Assembly: GCA_013397075.1 (NCBI GenBank)
Contig: VWZS01000178.1
Location: 1-64,000, forward strand
Source: Rhabdornis inornatus
Lineage: Eukaryota > Chordata > Aves > Passeriformes > Rhabdornithidae
DNA: 64,000 bases
Direction of reading: 5' to 3'
Below, piece after piece: positions 1 through 9,200 of this stretch (position 1 is its first letter; the number at the start of each line of letters is the position of its first letter). The position numbers and the translations under genes were made by a program. Below the pieces are notes generated by a model. It saw only the letters and a list, made by a program, of their open reading frames with translations, did no database searches and was not told the DNA's origin.

Positions 1-389
1 TGGGAACAGAGGTTTTCTTCTATCCCTGTGGCAAGGTTTCTTGTCTCTCTTATCCCTCTCTGTTCAAGCTTCTCATTGGCTCACAGCTACTGTAACATCT
101 GCTTACTTCAACACTGGTGCCTCTGCTCATGACTGTGGTCAGAATGCTACATCCCCCAATGCATTCCATGAATTACAGGGAAAAACAAATCTGATATATC
201 AAATAGATCTTCACCATAGCTTTTCAAAAGAATTTCAGCTCAGAAATAAGGCATCTCCTCAATCCCCTCCCAGCTGGGACCTGACTCCTTCCTCACTGAC
301 CTCGGTGTCTCCATGCTGTTTTCTCTACTGTCTTACTCCTCCCTTTGTCTGATTTGGGAGAGAATTGGTGTTCATAGATTCATTTCTTC
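1..389. other. Unassigned flank, possibly LTR-related
   Basis: I see no gene here. Read on the minus strand, about 240-340 contains a phrase (gacaccgaggtcagtgagga) that resembles the start of the leader-like part of the solo LTR near 46.3 kb (gacagcaaggtgagtgcaga). A diverged LTR of the same broad group is therefore possible. I find no LTR ends or target duplication. The short ORFs across it have no recognisable features. Confidence 0.2.
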
Positions 390-653
390 TCAAGCTTTAT
401 CAATTGAAACAGTTTTTATGGAGTTCTGCAGCGTTGGAAGATTGATCTCATCCAGGTCCTGCACTGGGGACATCACCTGCCGTATCTCTCTGTTAGTCAC
501 GTAGTCCCCACCAACGCCATGAGAGTTGCGCTGGCTGCCAGTGCCACCCTGCGACTCCTCTTCATATGGGGTGCCAAAAAAAGAAGAAGCTGCTGCAGCT
601 GATTTTATCCTTCTATCTGCAGCATGGCTGGCTAAAAGCAGCTGAGCAAACAA
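390..653 (-). other. Exon-like ORF, unrecognised
   Basis: An 87-codon open stretch runs on the minus strand to a TGA stop at 390-392. The frame has no ATG at its left edge: the furthest upstream codon is TTG, so it is not a complete gene by itself. From about residue 27 the composition looks protein-like, with an acidic patch (YEEES), a Gly/Ser-rich stretch, then DYVTNREIRQ and SPVQDLDEINLP. A pyrimidine-rich run (cttcttcttttttt) lies inside the frame just before this part, but no AG follows it at once, so a splice acceptor is not convincing. It could be a terminal coding exon, a processed gene remnant or internal sequence of an endogenous retrovirus. I recognise no family. Confidence 0.2.
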
Positions 654-654
654 A

Positions 655-1100
655 GTTCGTTGCGAGCCATGCTGAGAGAGCCATGGCTGTGTGGTGCTGC
701 CCCAGCCACACTGATTTTGGCTGAGCAGTCACAGCTGTGTGGCTGCTCCCGGCCTCAGGGCTGCCGCCAGTGCTGGCCACGGTGCCACTCCTGGTGCTGG
801 TCCTGGTCACATGGTCACCCTGGCACCGGTATAGCCTCCCCAGCAGCGCCATGGAAAAAGGACCAGCGGGCTTCACCGGGAAGGGGAAGGGGGCCTGGCC
901 TTGCTGGGAAGGTGTCCCAGCCATCCTGACAGAACAGGGCCTGGTGGCTTCTTGGGAAGGAGCCAGTGCTGCAGGAGAGGCTGGTCTGGCCCAGCCCTGC
1001 CAAGCCACAAAGGACACGCGGGGCTGGCCCAGCCAGCACCCAGTCACCTTTTCAAAGGCCAGAAGCAAGAGAGGTCCTCACGGGCTTGCCCATTCTTAAA
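655..1100. other. GC-rich block, unassigned
   Basis: This block is far richer in G+C than the surrounding AT-rich DNA. It is full of cagc, ctggcc and tggctg words, and both strands have long open frames (151 codons minus, 120 codons plus). That is what GC-rich, stop-poor DNA gives by chance. It may be part of a diverged LTR or an old CpG-type promoter. I find no TATA box, polyadenylation signal or repeat ends that would decide this. Confidence 0.25.
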
Positions 1101-1120
1101 TGTATTTTCATTGATGCTCA

Positions 1121-1250
1121 TTGAGCTCTTTTGAGTGGTTTAACTGGGTGTTAATCTTCAAAACTAGCCAGCTGATTGGTTAAACAGGTGTCAATCTTCA
1201 AAACTAGCTGGCTGACTGGTTCTTCAAAACTAGCCAGCTAATTGATGTTC
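1121..1250. repeat. Short tandem repeat, three copies of a ~26-40 bp unit
   Basis: The motif cttcaaaactagc is followed by an agctgattggtt-like half, and starts at 1156, 1196 and 1222, giving spacings of 40 and 26 bp. A further partial copy (ggtttaactgggtgttaat) precedes the first. Each unit carries ATTGG, ACTGG or ATTGA, so on the minus strand the array presents CCAAT or near-CCAAT boxes. Repeated CCAAT units are common in retroviral U3 enhancers, but no LTR boundary is visible here. Confidence 0.55.
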
Positions 1251-1254
1251 CCAC

Positions 1255-1515
1255 CCAGTTTAACCAAACCGCTACAATGATCTCTTCCATAACCTCGCCT
1301 GGAATAGAGGTCAGGCTGGCAGGTCTGTAGTTCCCCTGATCATCCTTCCAGCTCTTCTTGTTGATGGGCATTACATTTGCTAATTACCAGAAAACTGGAA
1401 TTTTTCCAGTTAACAAGGACTGTTGGTAGATGATTAAGGATGGTTTGGCAAGTTTTTTCACCAGTTCTGTCATTACTTTGGGGTGGATTCCATCAGGGCC
1501 CATAGAATTTTAGCC
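1255..1515 (-). mobile_element. CR1-type LINE fragment, reverse transcriptase region
   Basis: Translated on the minus strand, this segment gives FYGPDGIHPKVMTELVKKL near its right end, then a stretch ending GNYRPASLTSIPGEVMEEII. That is the thumb-proximal part of the reverse transcriptase encoded by CR1 ORF2, which usually reads GPDGIHPRVLKEL followed by NYRPVSLTSVPGK. Stops interrupt the frame (for example FW*LANV), so it is dead. The match breaks off after EEII, where the short tandem repeat begins. Confidence 0.75.
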
Positions 1516-2409
1516 TGAATGTGCATGCCAGCTTCCCTTCTATGTATGGCAGTGATGTTCAGTCCTCCCTGGGGTCCTATGTGCACTCAGTGTATAGCTC
1601 CAACAGCAGAGGCTTTTATGTCATGATCTCACCCTAAAATAAGGCAAATTATTAGTCACTGGAAAAAATTTGAAAAACTGAGCCTGTAGAAAAAGATGTT
1701 AAGAAAAGCCTTTGGTTTAAGCCTGAAACTATATGCTGATGTTGGTAAAGCAAGGTGATTGAAGAGTTCAGGTTGGTGGTCCAGAACACTGTCATGTGTG
1801 TGTGGCTTTTTACTTACAACTTCCTCTGTGTGAGATACTCCTGAGTTTTTACATGTGTAAGTACAGCTTCAGGGAGAACTAAAGGATGTTTGGGAAGTGG
1901 GTGCTGCAGGAAACAAACTGGGATCACACTAATGTTCATGACAACAGCTGCAGTGCATGCGTGCATGTCTGGATACATGGATCTGTGAGTTTGAATAAAT
2001 ACAGAGACTTTTTTTCTCCATGGCACTGTCTTGGGTGCCACAGAGCTCTTCTGCAGGAGATCTTCAAATCACAATGACGGGTAATTCGGGTCGTCGGGGT
2101 GTTCAGAAATGCACAAATTTCAGGGAATAGAAGGACGTTTTCTTTCTAAAGGCATGTTTCTCAGTATGTCTAAAGACTATGAAGGTTATATGTACAGAAG
2201 AGAAGAATTTCCTTTGCTGAGAACACTGACTGACAAGCTAGGCCTGGGTAACTCTTTCCTGTAATTTTTTTTAAAATACTCTTTATAAAACAGTAAATTT
2301 GTAGCCAAAGGGAAAGAACTTTAACTTTTTTTTATCACACAGAAAGCTCTGCAGAAGCATCACACCCTTCAGTATCAGGAAGAAAAAAAGGACAGACAAC
2401 AAGGAGGCA
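1516..2409. other. No feature seen
   Basis: AT-rich unique-looking sequence with no gene, LTR or LINE match that I can support. The short ORFs at 1814-2077, which overlap on opposite strands, show no domain or compositional signal. Confidence 0.5.
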
Positions 2410-2640
2410 ATCCTGGTGAAGGTCCCACAGCCCTGCCAGGCATAGAGCCTGGTAGCATACCTTACGAAAAAGAGTACTAGTGTCAGAAACGGTATGACTT
2501 CACACCAAAACTGCTCCTGCACAAGTCAGCTGAGGAGTAAGAAAGGCTTTGAATGGTCTGTTTCTAAAACAGAACATAGCACTGGCTGTGAAAGTAAAAT
2601 GTGAATTTATGTGAAAAACATGGTAACAGAATTCTGCTCA
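2410..2640 (+). pseudogene. Decayed upstream copy of the 3' part of the repeat-ORF unit
   Basis: The sequence at about 2410-2525 aligns with the end of the downstream unit (about 3346-3490). Both contain ggtcccRcagcc, then a tgcYRggca-type word, then agcctggtag, an accYtac word, agtact, agtgtcag and aaaac-gc-cct in the same order. I estimate roughly 65-75 percent identity with small indels. The copy lacks an open frame. The adjoining 2525-2630 stretch (gctgaggagtaagaaa, then tttctaaaacag) has a second partner at 4872-4985. This looks like an old local duplication, with the upstream member reduced to its tail. Confidence 0.5.
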
Positions 2641-2733
2641 ACTGCAGGGAATCATGTGAGATGAGCTATCTGGGAAGTTTTTGTTCCTGAGGCTGGAACT
2701 TGTGTCTTCTGGGTGTGGTCCCTAAAACCCCCC

Positions 2734-2760
2734 TGATGTCACAAGGGAGTCATTGTGACA
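2734..2760 (+). promoter_or_regulatory. CRE-like inverted repeat upstream of the repeat ORF
   Basis: TGATGTCA, one base from the palindromic cAMP response element TGACGTCA, overlaps a perfect 8-bp inverted repeat: TGTCACAA at 2737-2744 and TTGTGACA at 2753-2760, with an 8-base spacer. It ends 99 bases before the ATG of the repeat ORF. CREB/CREM-family factors bind such sites. A promoter role is an inference from position only, and no TATA box is seen. A 12-codon upstream ORF starts inside it at 2736. Confidence 0.3.
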
Positions 2761-2859
2761 CCTGTGACAACTAGGCTTTTGGTTGCCCAGGGCAGGCCTG
2801 AAGGGCCACAGTGCCTGGCCTCCTCCACCAGGGACAGACATCCACTTGTGTGCTTTCTA

Positions 2860-3342
2860 ATGGCGCAGAGAAGATTTGCTGGACAAGGACACTGGCAGGG
2901 CCTGGGGCATGTCTGTGCCTCTCTGGGGAGGAGTGAGCACCATCAGTGGGACCGCCACATTTGTTTCACTGAACTGCAGGGGACAAGGAACCAAACCCCA
3001 GGGTGGTCCCACAGCACCTGGCACCAAACACCACAGGAGAAGCTAAGGAGGATGGAGCACGATGTGGGTGAAGCTCTAAGGTCTGAGCAGGATGTCCCAG
3101 CGCCAGGGAGGAGCGAACGCCGTCAGCGAGGACGCCGGGTTTCTTTCAGCGAACCACAGACATCGAGGAGCCGATCCCCACAGAGGTCCCACAGCACCTG
3201 GCACCAAACACTGCGGGAGAAGCTGAGGAGGATGGAACGTGATGAGGGACGAACTCTAAGACTCGAAGGGGACATGCCAAGCTCCTCGGGGTGGAGTGAG
3301 CGCCGTCAGCGGGGGCTCCGGATTTCTTTCACAGAACCATAG
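2860..3342 (+). CDS. Candidate small repeat protein, intronless, unrecognised
   Basis: The ORF has 160 codons from the first ATG (context ctaATGG, with G at +4) and ends in TAG. The same frame stays open back to a GTG at 2755. From about residue 23 it consists of a tandem repeat: one 60-residue unit, one 61-residue unit and a 17-residue partial third unit. The unit is GRSE-x2-Q, then a basic residue before [VI]-[SC]-F-[ST]-E, then SHSTWHQT, EKLRRME, and an acidic LR-x-E-x-D-x-P tail. The two full units are about 55 percent identical as protein. RRVSF and LRISF fit the RVxF docking pattern for protein phosphatase 1, and RRVS fits a basophilic kinase site, but such short motifs arise easily by chance. 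Units of 180 and 183 bp keep the frame. A CRE-like site lies upstream and AATAAA lies 155 bases after the stop. I know no family with this unit. It could be a lineage-specific gene, a pseudogene or an untranslated repeat. Confidence 0.35.
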   Translation: MAQRRFAGQGHWQGLGHVCASLGRSEHHQWDRHICFTELQGTRNQTPGWSHSTWHQTPQEKLRRMEHDVGEALRSEQDVPAPGRSERRQRGRRVSFSEPQTSRSRSPQRSHSTWHQTLREKLRRMERDEGRTLRLEGDMPSSSGWSERRQRGLRISFTEP

Positions 3343-3350
3343 GTGGCGAG
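2924..3350 (+). repeat. 180/183-bp tandem repeat, about 2.3 copies
   Basis: Equivalent points (catcagtggg, cgtcagcgag, cgtcagcggg) lie at 2941, 3121 and 3304, giving periods of 180 and 183 bp, both multiples of three. The best conserved 60-bp part (3001-3060 against 3181-3240) differs at about 10 positions and shares tcccacagcacctggcacca. Beyond the third partial copy the sequence passes into the tail that is also present upstream at 2410-2525. Confidence 0.8.
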
Positions 3351-3497
3351 GAACCGATCCCCATGGAGGTCCCGCAGCCATGCTGGGCACAAGCCTGGTA
3401 GTGCACCCTACCAACAAGGGAAGTACTGTATGCCCTGTTACCAGTGTCAGGAATGATACTACTTTAGACAAAAACAGCCCCTACTCACAATTGCAAA

Positions 3498-3503
3498 AAT
3501 AAA
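3498..3503 (+). terminator. Polyadenylation signal AATAAA
   Basis: A canonical AATAAA lies 155 bases downstream of the TAG of the repeat ORF on the same strand. The hexamer is frequent in AT-rich DNA, so only its position behind the ORF makes it noteworthy. Confidence 0.3.
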
Positions 3504-4629
3504 GTCAAATCCAATGCTCAAGCCTGGGGCCAAGGATCTACTCTCCATCATAAAATGTATCTGAAAATCTAAAGACAGACTTGCAAGGCCTTTTCAGGTT
3601 AAGAAGATAGCAAACATGAAACTTGAGTGCTGGTTTTGTCATCATAATCTATTTTACACTGTTCTATAAAATGTGGTACTGAATATTTTGTATAGGACTG
3701 CCTTTATTCCCCCTATCGTATTTCCACAGTGTTATCAACTGAAGATATAACCACTTTTTTTCTTTCTGCCCTGATATCAACACCAACAGTGGCTTATTAG
3801 AAAAAGCTTATGTCCGTCCGTATCTGTTTTCTCACGCTTCATTCCAAGCATCACCCAGAATAGATTTTCCTGTTTTTTTACCATTCTTCTCATAAGGTGG
3901 CAGTGAAAAGTGAAGTCAATTTACAATTACTCTGTCTTGCACTACCTATAATGCCAATCCAAATCTAATGCCTGGCAGCAAGCCTCTGAAAAGCTTTCTC
4001 TTCTCCTGCTTCCTTAAAGACTTTAAAAATAACCCCGAAAGCCTTCATAGAGAAATTTGCTCTTGTGCTTTACCCTGTACAAAGCCTCAGTTTTAATGCC
4101 CAGAGTGGCAGTACAGGCTACAGGCTCTTCATACCATGGCCAAAGACTACCAAAGTCATCAACAAACTGTGTTGTACCAAGAACTGCTACTTTCAAGTAA
4201 GACTGGAGCAAAAGGAGAAGTCTTCTCAAAAGACACGTGTTTAAATACATTAATTACTGGACAAAACCCCCATGTATTCAATTTTTGTATTTAACTGCAG
4301 TTGGCCTCCACTTTGTACACTCCTCGTGTAACTCCATGACTAGTACCACCACAGAACAGAACCTTTAAGATGCTGCTCTGACGGAATTCAGATGAAGATC
4401 AAGCTGCCAGCTTCTGGGTCACAGATTTGATGTGCAGCAAGTTGCTTCAATTATAAATTGTGACCTGCCAACCAACAGGGAAAATTATGGTCACCTGCAA
4501 CATATGCTGTGATAACAGAGCCAATGATTTTAGAGAGATTTTTCACTCATTGCAGCCCTCATACTTTTGTTTGGCTCATTAGCTGTCCATGCAGTCGTTA
4601 ATATAATCCCCTAAAGGGGGAAAAATTAG
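3504..4629. other. No feature seen
   Basis: AT-rich sequence without a recognisable gene or repeat. The 75-codon minus-strand frame at 4023-4250 has no features that suggest coding. Confidence 0.5.
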
Positions 4630-4868
4630 GATGTGGAGACCTCATGGATGACCAGCTTCCATGAGGCAACTTCCAGCCTGGAGGCAGCAGTCTGAGCCCC
4701 TCCTCACAGGTGCTGCTCTAGTCCCATCATTGTTTTTATGGACCTTTGCTGGAGGCTCTCCAGTATCTCCATCTCTCCTTGTGTTGGGTGGCCCAGCACT
4801 GCCTAGAGTACTCCAGGCACGGCCTCACCAGCACAAAGCAGAGTGAGAGGATCACATCCCTTCCTCCT
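4630..4868 (-). mobile_element. CR1 LINE fragment, end of ORF2
   Basis: On the minus strand the sequence runs through tgctggtgaggccgtgcctggagtact, cagtgctgggc, aaaggtccataaaaa and gatgggactagagcagcacc. This is the order seen at the C-terminal end of CR1 ORF2, whose consensus I recall as ctggtgaggcctcacctggagtactgtgtccagttctgggctcc. It is truncated at both ends and abuts the repeat at 4872. Confidence 0.75.
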
Positions 4869-4871
4869 ACC

Positions 4872-4985
4872 TGCAAAGCCTGCTGAGGAGTAAGAAATGC
4901 CTTGAGATTGTTTATTTCTAAAACAGAGCAGAGTGCTGGGTATGAATGTGAAACCTGTGAATTTGTATTAAAAAATGGGACAAGA
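4872..4985 (+). repeat. Second copy of the 2525-2630 sequence
   Basis: Both copies share gctgaggagtaagaaa, tttctaaaacag, a gctgg/gaa word and atgtgaattt/ctgtgaattt in the same order, over about 105 bp at about 75 percent identity by eye. They are direct repeats 2.35 kb apart. This copy sits directly beside a CR1 fragment, so the segment may itself be part of a dispersed repeat. Confidence 0.6.
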
Positions 4986-5621
4986 AACACTCATTTTTCA
5001 TATGTCTTCTTAAATAGAAAGTACTGAACACTTGTGGTGTCATAATTTATTCACCAGCTTCTTTTCCCATCCAGAAATGCATTCAGAAACCCAGAAAAGC
5101 AGTGTCAGCCTACTGAGCATGCACAAAAATTATCCTCTGGCTAGACTTATTGAGACTGATGATGGGACTTCAGACCTAGCTGAACTGGGAAAAAACCATA
5201 GCTTTCACTTTTTTTTGAAAACGTCTTTTTCTTCAAGCCATTGAAACACTTATGATTAGTGCTGCTCAGTATTCATGTTCTGAAAGGATTCAGTTATACT
5301 GCCTTAGAGCAGTACCTTAGAATAGTGCCAGTTTGGGCAATAGTACTTGTCTTTATTCAGAGGGGTCAAGCTCTCTATCAGAAGCAGCTGTAACAACCTC
5401 TAAAGTTTGTGTACATCTACACATGTGAAAGTTTTCTCTAGGGGAATGCTTTAAAAATTTGTGTGAGTATTGATCAAAGAAGTTAATAACTTTGTCTATT
5501 TTTTTGAAAAAAAGAAAAAATTCTTCCATCCAAATTTTACATCCATGAGAGCAGAATTTACCAACTTCCCATATGTATATAGCATCTTTGAAATATGATG
5601 CAGCTCCTAAGGAAACAGCAG
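4986..5621. other. No feature seen
   Basis: AT-rich spacer up to the LTR. Only short A-rich runs near 5500-5520 are notable. Confidence 0.5.
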
Positions 5622-5626
5622 CACTG
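5622..5626. repeat. Left target-site duplication (CACTG)
   Basis: This 5-mer directly precedes the LTR boundary and matches CACTA on the other side at 4 of 5 bases. Confidence 0.6.
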
Positions 5627-6225
5627 TGTCATGTTTTAAACCCAGACAGAAATTAAGGTACCATGCAGCCATTCACCCACCCTGCCCCCCCACTCCCTCA
5701 CCCTGGTGGGATGGGGAGAAGAATCAGGAAAAGGTAAAACCTGTGGGTTGAGATAAGAACAGTTTCAATATTGAAATAATAATGACAACAACAACAACAG
5801 TAATAACAATAACAGTAGTGATAATAAGGGAGATAACAAAAAGAGAGAAAGGAATAAAATCCAGTAAAGAGAACTGATGCAAAATGCAACTGCTCTCTAC
5901 CCACTGGCCAATGCCCATTTAATCCCCAAGCAGTGATTGGCACCTCCTGATAACTGGCCTCAGTTAATAAACTGAACGTGATGTTCCATGGTGTGAAATA
6001 ACTCTTTGGTCAGTTTGGATCAGGTACCCTGGTTATTCTCCATGTCAGCTTTTTGTGCAGCTCCTCAATGGCAGAGCACAACACAGTGAAAAGTCTTTGA
6101 CTTTATGCCAACACCGTCCAGCAACAATTAAAGCATTAACGTGTTATCAACATTATTCTCATGATAAATCCAAACCACAGTACACCAGCTACCAGGAAGA
6201 ATATGTCCCAGCTGAAAGCAGGACA
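5627..6225 (-). mobile_element. Solo LTR of an endogenous retrovirus, 599 bp
   Basis: The element is bounded by TG and CA. On its sense strand (minus) it begins TGTCCTGCTTTCAGCTGGGA and ends AAACATGACA. It carries landmarks of a common avian LTR family as I recall it: gataatgttgataaca, the ccaaactgaccaaag block, a long ATT-rich run, and tcttatctcaacccac near the 3' end followed by tcccatcccacca. The family's ATTAAA signal appears mutated to ATTGAA. CACTG (5622-5626) and CACTA (6226-6230) flank it and look like a 5-bp target duplication with one later substitution. A 5-bp duplication would fit ERVL-like elements, but the class is uncertain. There is no internal gag/pol/env sequence, so it is a recombination product. 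Confidence 0.85.
5774..5830. repeat. AAT/AAC-rich simple repeat inside the LTR
   Basis: Degenerate aataat, gacaacaacaacaac and aataacaataac runs. In this LTR family an ATT-rich run normally sits before the polyadenylation region, so this is part of the element and not a separate microsatellite. Confidence 0.7.
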
Positions 6226-6230
6226 CACTA
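6226..6230. repeat. Right target-site duplication (CACTA)
   Basis: This is the partner of the left 5-mer. The G/A difference at the last base is a transition, as expected from ageing. Confidence 0.6.
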
Positions 6231-9200
6231 TAATGATATGGCACAAATAATGTCAAATTGTAATTGTTGAAAAATGAAACTCTTCCTGACCCTTCTCTGA
6301 ACAAGTAGGATTCTCTGGATGTCAGTATGCCTTCCTTGGGCTGACCTGCTCTCCTGTAATCCTCTCCACCCCTCTCAGGGCTAGGTAATTGAACAGAATT
6401 GCCAGAGATGCAGTAAAACTTTGGACCATTCCAGGAGTGAGGTAAGGAAGGAAGCCCAATCCCTTTCTGTTAATTTGATTTCCACGACTGATATTCACTC
6501 TGAATAGGATGAAGCATTGCCTTTGCTCAGAGCCTGAGCCAGAACAACTTGACCCTTGCTTTAGTGCCTCTTTGAGTTGTAGGGGCTGGGCCCCCATTTC
6601 CGTTTGTGTTTTGCATTGACCAGGTCTGTTGCACTCCAGGTCTTTTGTGTTAAAACAACTTTTGGAAGTTGGGGAGTGGTGCATCTGGCAGTATAGACAG
6701 AGCTAACAGACCCAGAGGCATCCCAAACCACTATCACATTGGTCAGACAGTCTTTTTTTATTCAAGTACACTTTCATATCATCTGCTTTCAACACAGAGA
6801 AAGTCTTTGTGAGTCATTGATTGTCTTTTTCTTCCTCCACAATGCTGTTTCTCTTGCTTCTGTATTTAGAAACAAATGGGCTGTCTGTAGTAAACTCAGT
6901 CATCATTGATATTCAATACCAGACACGCAGCTAAGGTTTTTTGAAAGTGCTTAAGAAAGCTTCAAGTCAAGTTCTACTGATGCACAAGAAAGTTGGGTGA
7001 ATTATTTATGAGTGCTCATGAAAAGCCCACTTATGGGTATTAGAAAACTGATTTGTGTTCATAAAACTCCACTCTTTGCAGATACAATGTAACTTAAAAG
7101 AGCTTCTTAATGGAGTCTAGCTAGAACCTAAAATCAATATTTCATTTATCCTAAAGAGAGCCTTTGCTTTCCAGAAGGTACAAAAAACAGTGTCTAGAAT
7201 AAGTAATTGAGAGGGTTTGCCTGATAACATCATGCAATCCTTCATCCACTAGAATTATCACATGATATCACTCATTTTCTTTACTTTTCACTTTACACTG
7301 TTCTTCCTTTTGATATGCACAAACTGATAAACATTTTCCAGCTCATAATTAAGCATCTGATTTAAACTTGCAGGTACACAATTTTGTGTATGATTTTACA
7401 TACAGGTTCTTGTATTAATGGTGGAAATTTAGATTGGGTTGTTCCATACTTGGTGAGTTAAACCTCAGATCTCCTGTGATCCACCAGAACAATGGTCATC
7501 TTCCATAGACAATGGCAGGTAACCATTTATTTTGTGTTCCTGTGGAAGGAGTATGTAGAACTGGCTAAAATGAGGGATAGTAAAGGAAATTTGTCCACAT
7601 AATGTCAACATTATTGTGCATGTAAAACTCCTTGTGGATTATGTGTCATCCTTGTTTACTAGGTGCACACAAGGCACACAGTTTTTCTTTATTCCTACTT
7701 TGACATTCCTAGGCAGAGTAAATCCATATGTCTTAGATTCTTCCACCTCTTTACTTGTGATCTTTACTTGCCAGATACATACTTCTGGAAATTATGACTG
7801 CACCCTTTGGAAATTCTTGTCCTGAGAAGGAGTGAGACTGATTTCAATGCACATGTAGTGCACATTCACCCAAGCTGTGTGAGGCTTGGGGAGAAGATGG
7901 ACATGCATGCAGAATCCATAGTGATTCACAAGGTCCTGAGTGTGATCTACAAGGTTGGAATTGTTTATTACATGAGACTGACAAAAATACATTGTTTAAT
8001 ATTATAACCATTCAGAAAAAAAAATCTCATGCAGGATTTCAGTTTCCAGGAGAAATGAAACTTTACGCAAAATGAATTTTATGGAATAAATTATTAAAAA
8101 AAAAAAAGAGAGAGAAATATTTTCTGAGTCTAGAATAGCATTTTGTTCCCTTTGCAATTTCTTATGTTAAATCCCACATGTGCAAATCCCACAGTGGTAA
8201 CAAGACACAGAGATTTAACTTCGTTTTATTTTTTTGGACAGATAAAGCTCCTTACCACAAAGACATATAAAGGGTCCTTCAAAATGTTTAATATAGACTT
8301 TTTAAATACCAGAAAACGTTGTAATACATTGACATCTTTCCAAAATATACTTGTAACTACATTTCCATTTCCTTTACCCTCCAGAGAGGTGCAGGCGTTA
8401 CATTTCAAACTGGGGTTTCTATTTTTAGGATGACAGTAAGTTTCATTAGCAGTCTCTCCAGGCTGGCTGTCATTCTGTCTGAGCCAATTGGAACTCAGTG
8501 AATGAAGTCTTTCCATTCATCTGTTTCTTTGCATGTTCGTCATTTAAAATGGTGCTGGTTTTGTTGGTCTTTATTTAGCTTGACTGCAGCTTGCACTCCG
8601 CATAGCAATAATGGAAAGACAAGAATGGATGCAATGTTTCAAAGTAAAAGCAACATTCATCCATTGCATTCTTACTCAGTTATGTCTTGCAAAACCCTGC
8701 AGTTAATATTTGTAAATCAGATCTCATAGAATCAAGAGATAAGTGCAAATGAATCATCAATTTTAAAATGTTCAAGATTTTTTCAGTTTCAAAGACTTTG
8801 GGTGTACATATAGACTATGTACTTAAAACCCTTTCTTTCTAGATATGTGAGCTTTGTAATAAATTTAAAAATGGTAAAAAGTATCTGAAACCCTCCCAAG
8901 GACACTTAGCTTCAGGAACATAAAACTCTTGCTAAGTCTCCAGGATGTAAAGTATAAATGTAAAACCATGTATCACTCCAGGTGTGCACATTTCTTATAT
9001 GCGTATTTATTTCTTAGGTTCAATAAAGATAGTATTCTTAGTGTTAGTGAATATGGTATGCTCATTAGGAAATATTGTAGTAGGCTGTGGAAAGTTGACT
9101 TCAGTCAGTATTTATTGGCATTTCCATTTATTCTATTATTAAAAGACTGAATAAATAGGATTTTAAAAATATATTTTTGCCTATTTTGAGTTGTATCACA

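Noticed and set aside
613..1099. 151-codon minus and 120-codon plus ORFs
   Set aside because: They overlap on opposite strands in GC-rich, stop-poor DNA. Composition is dominated by A, G, P, S and W with no domain.
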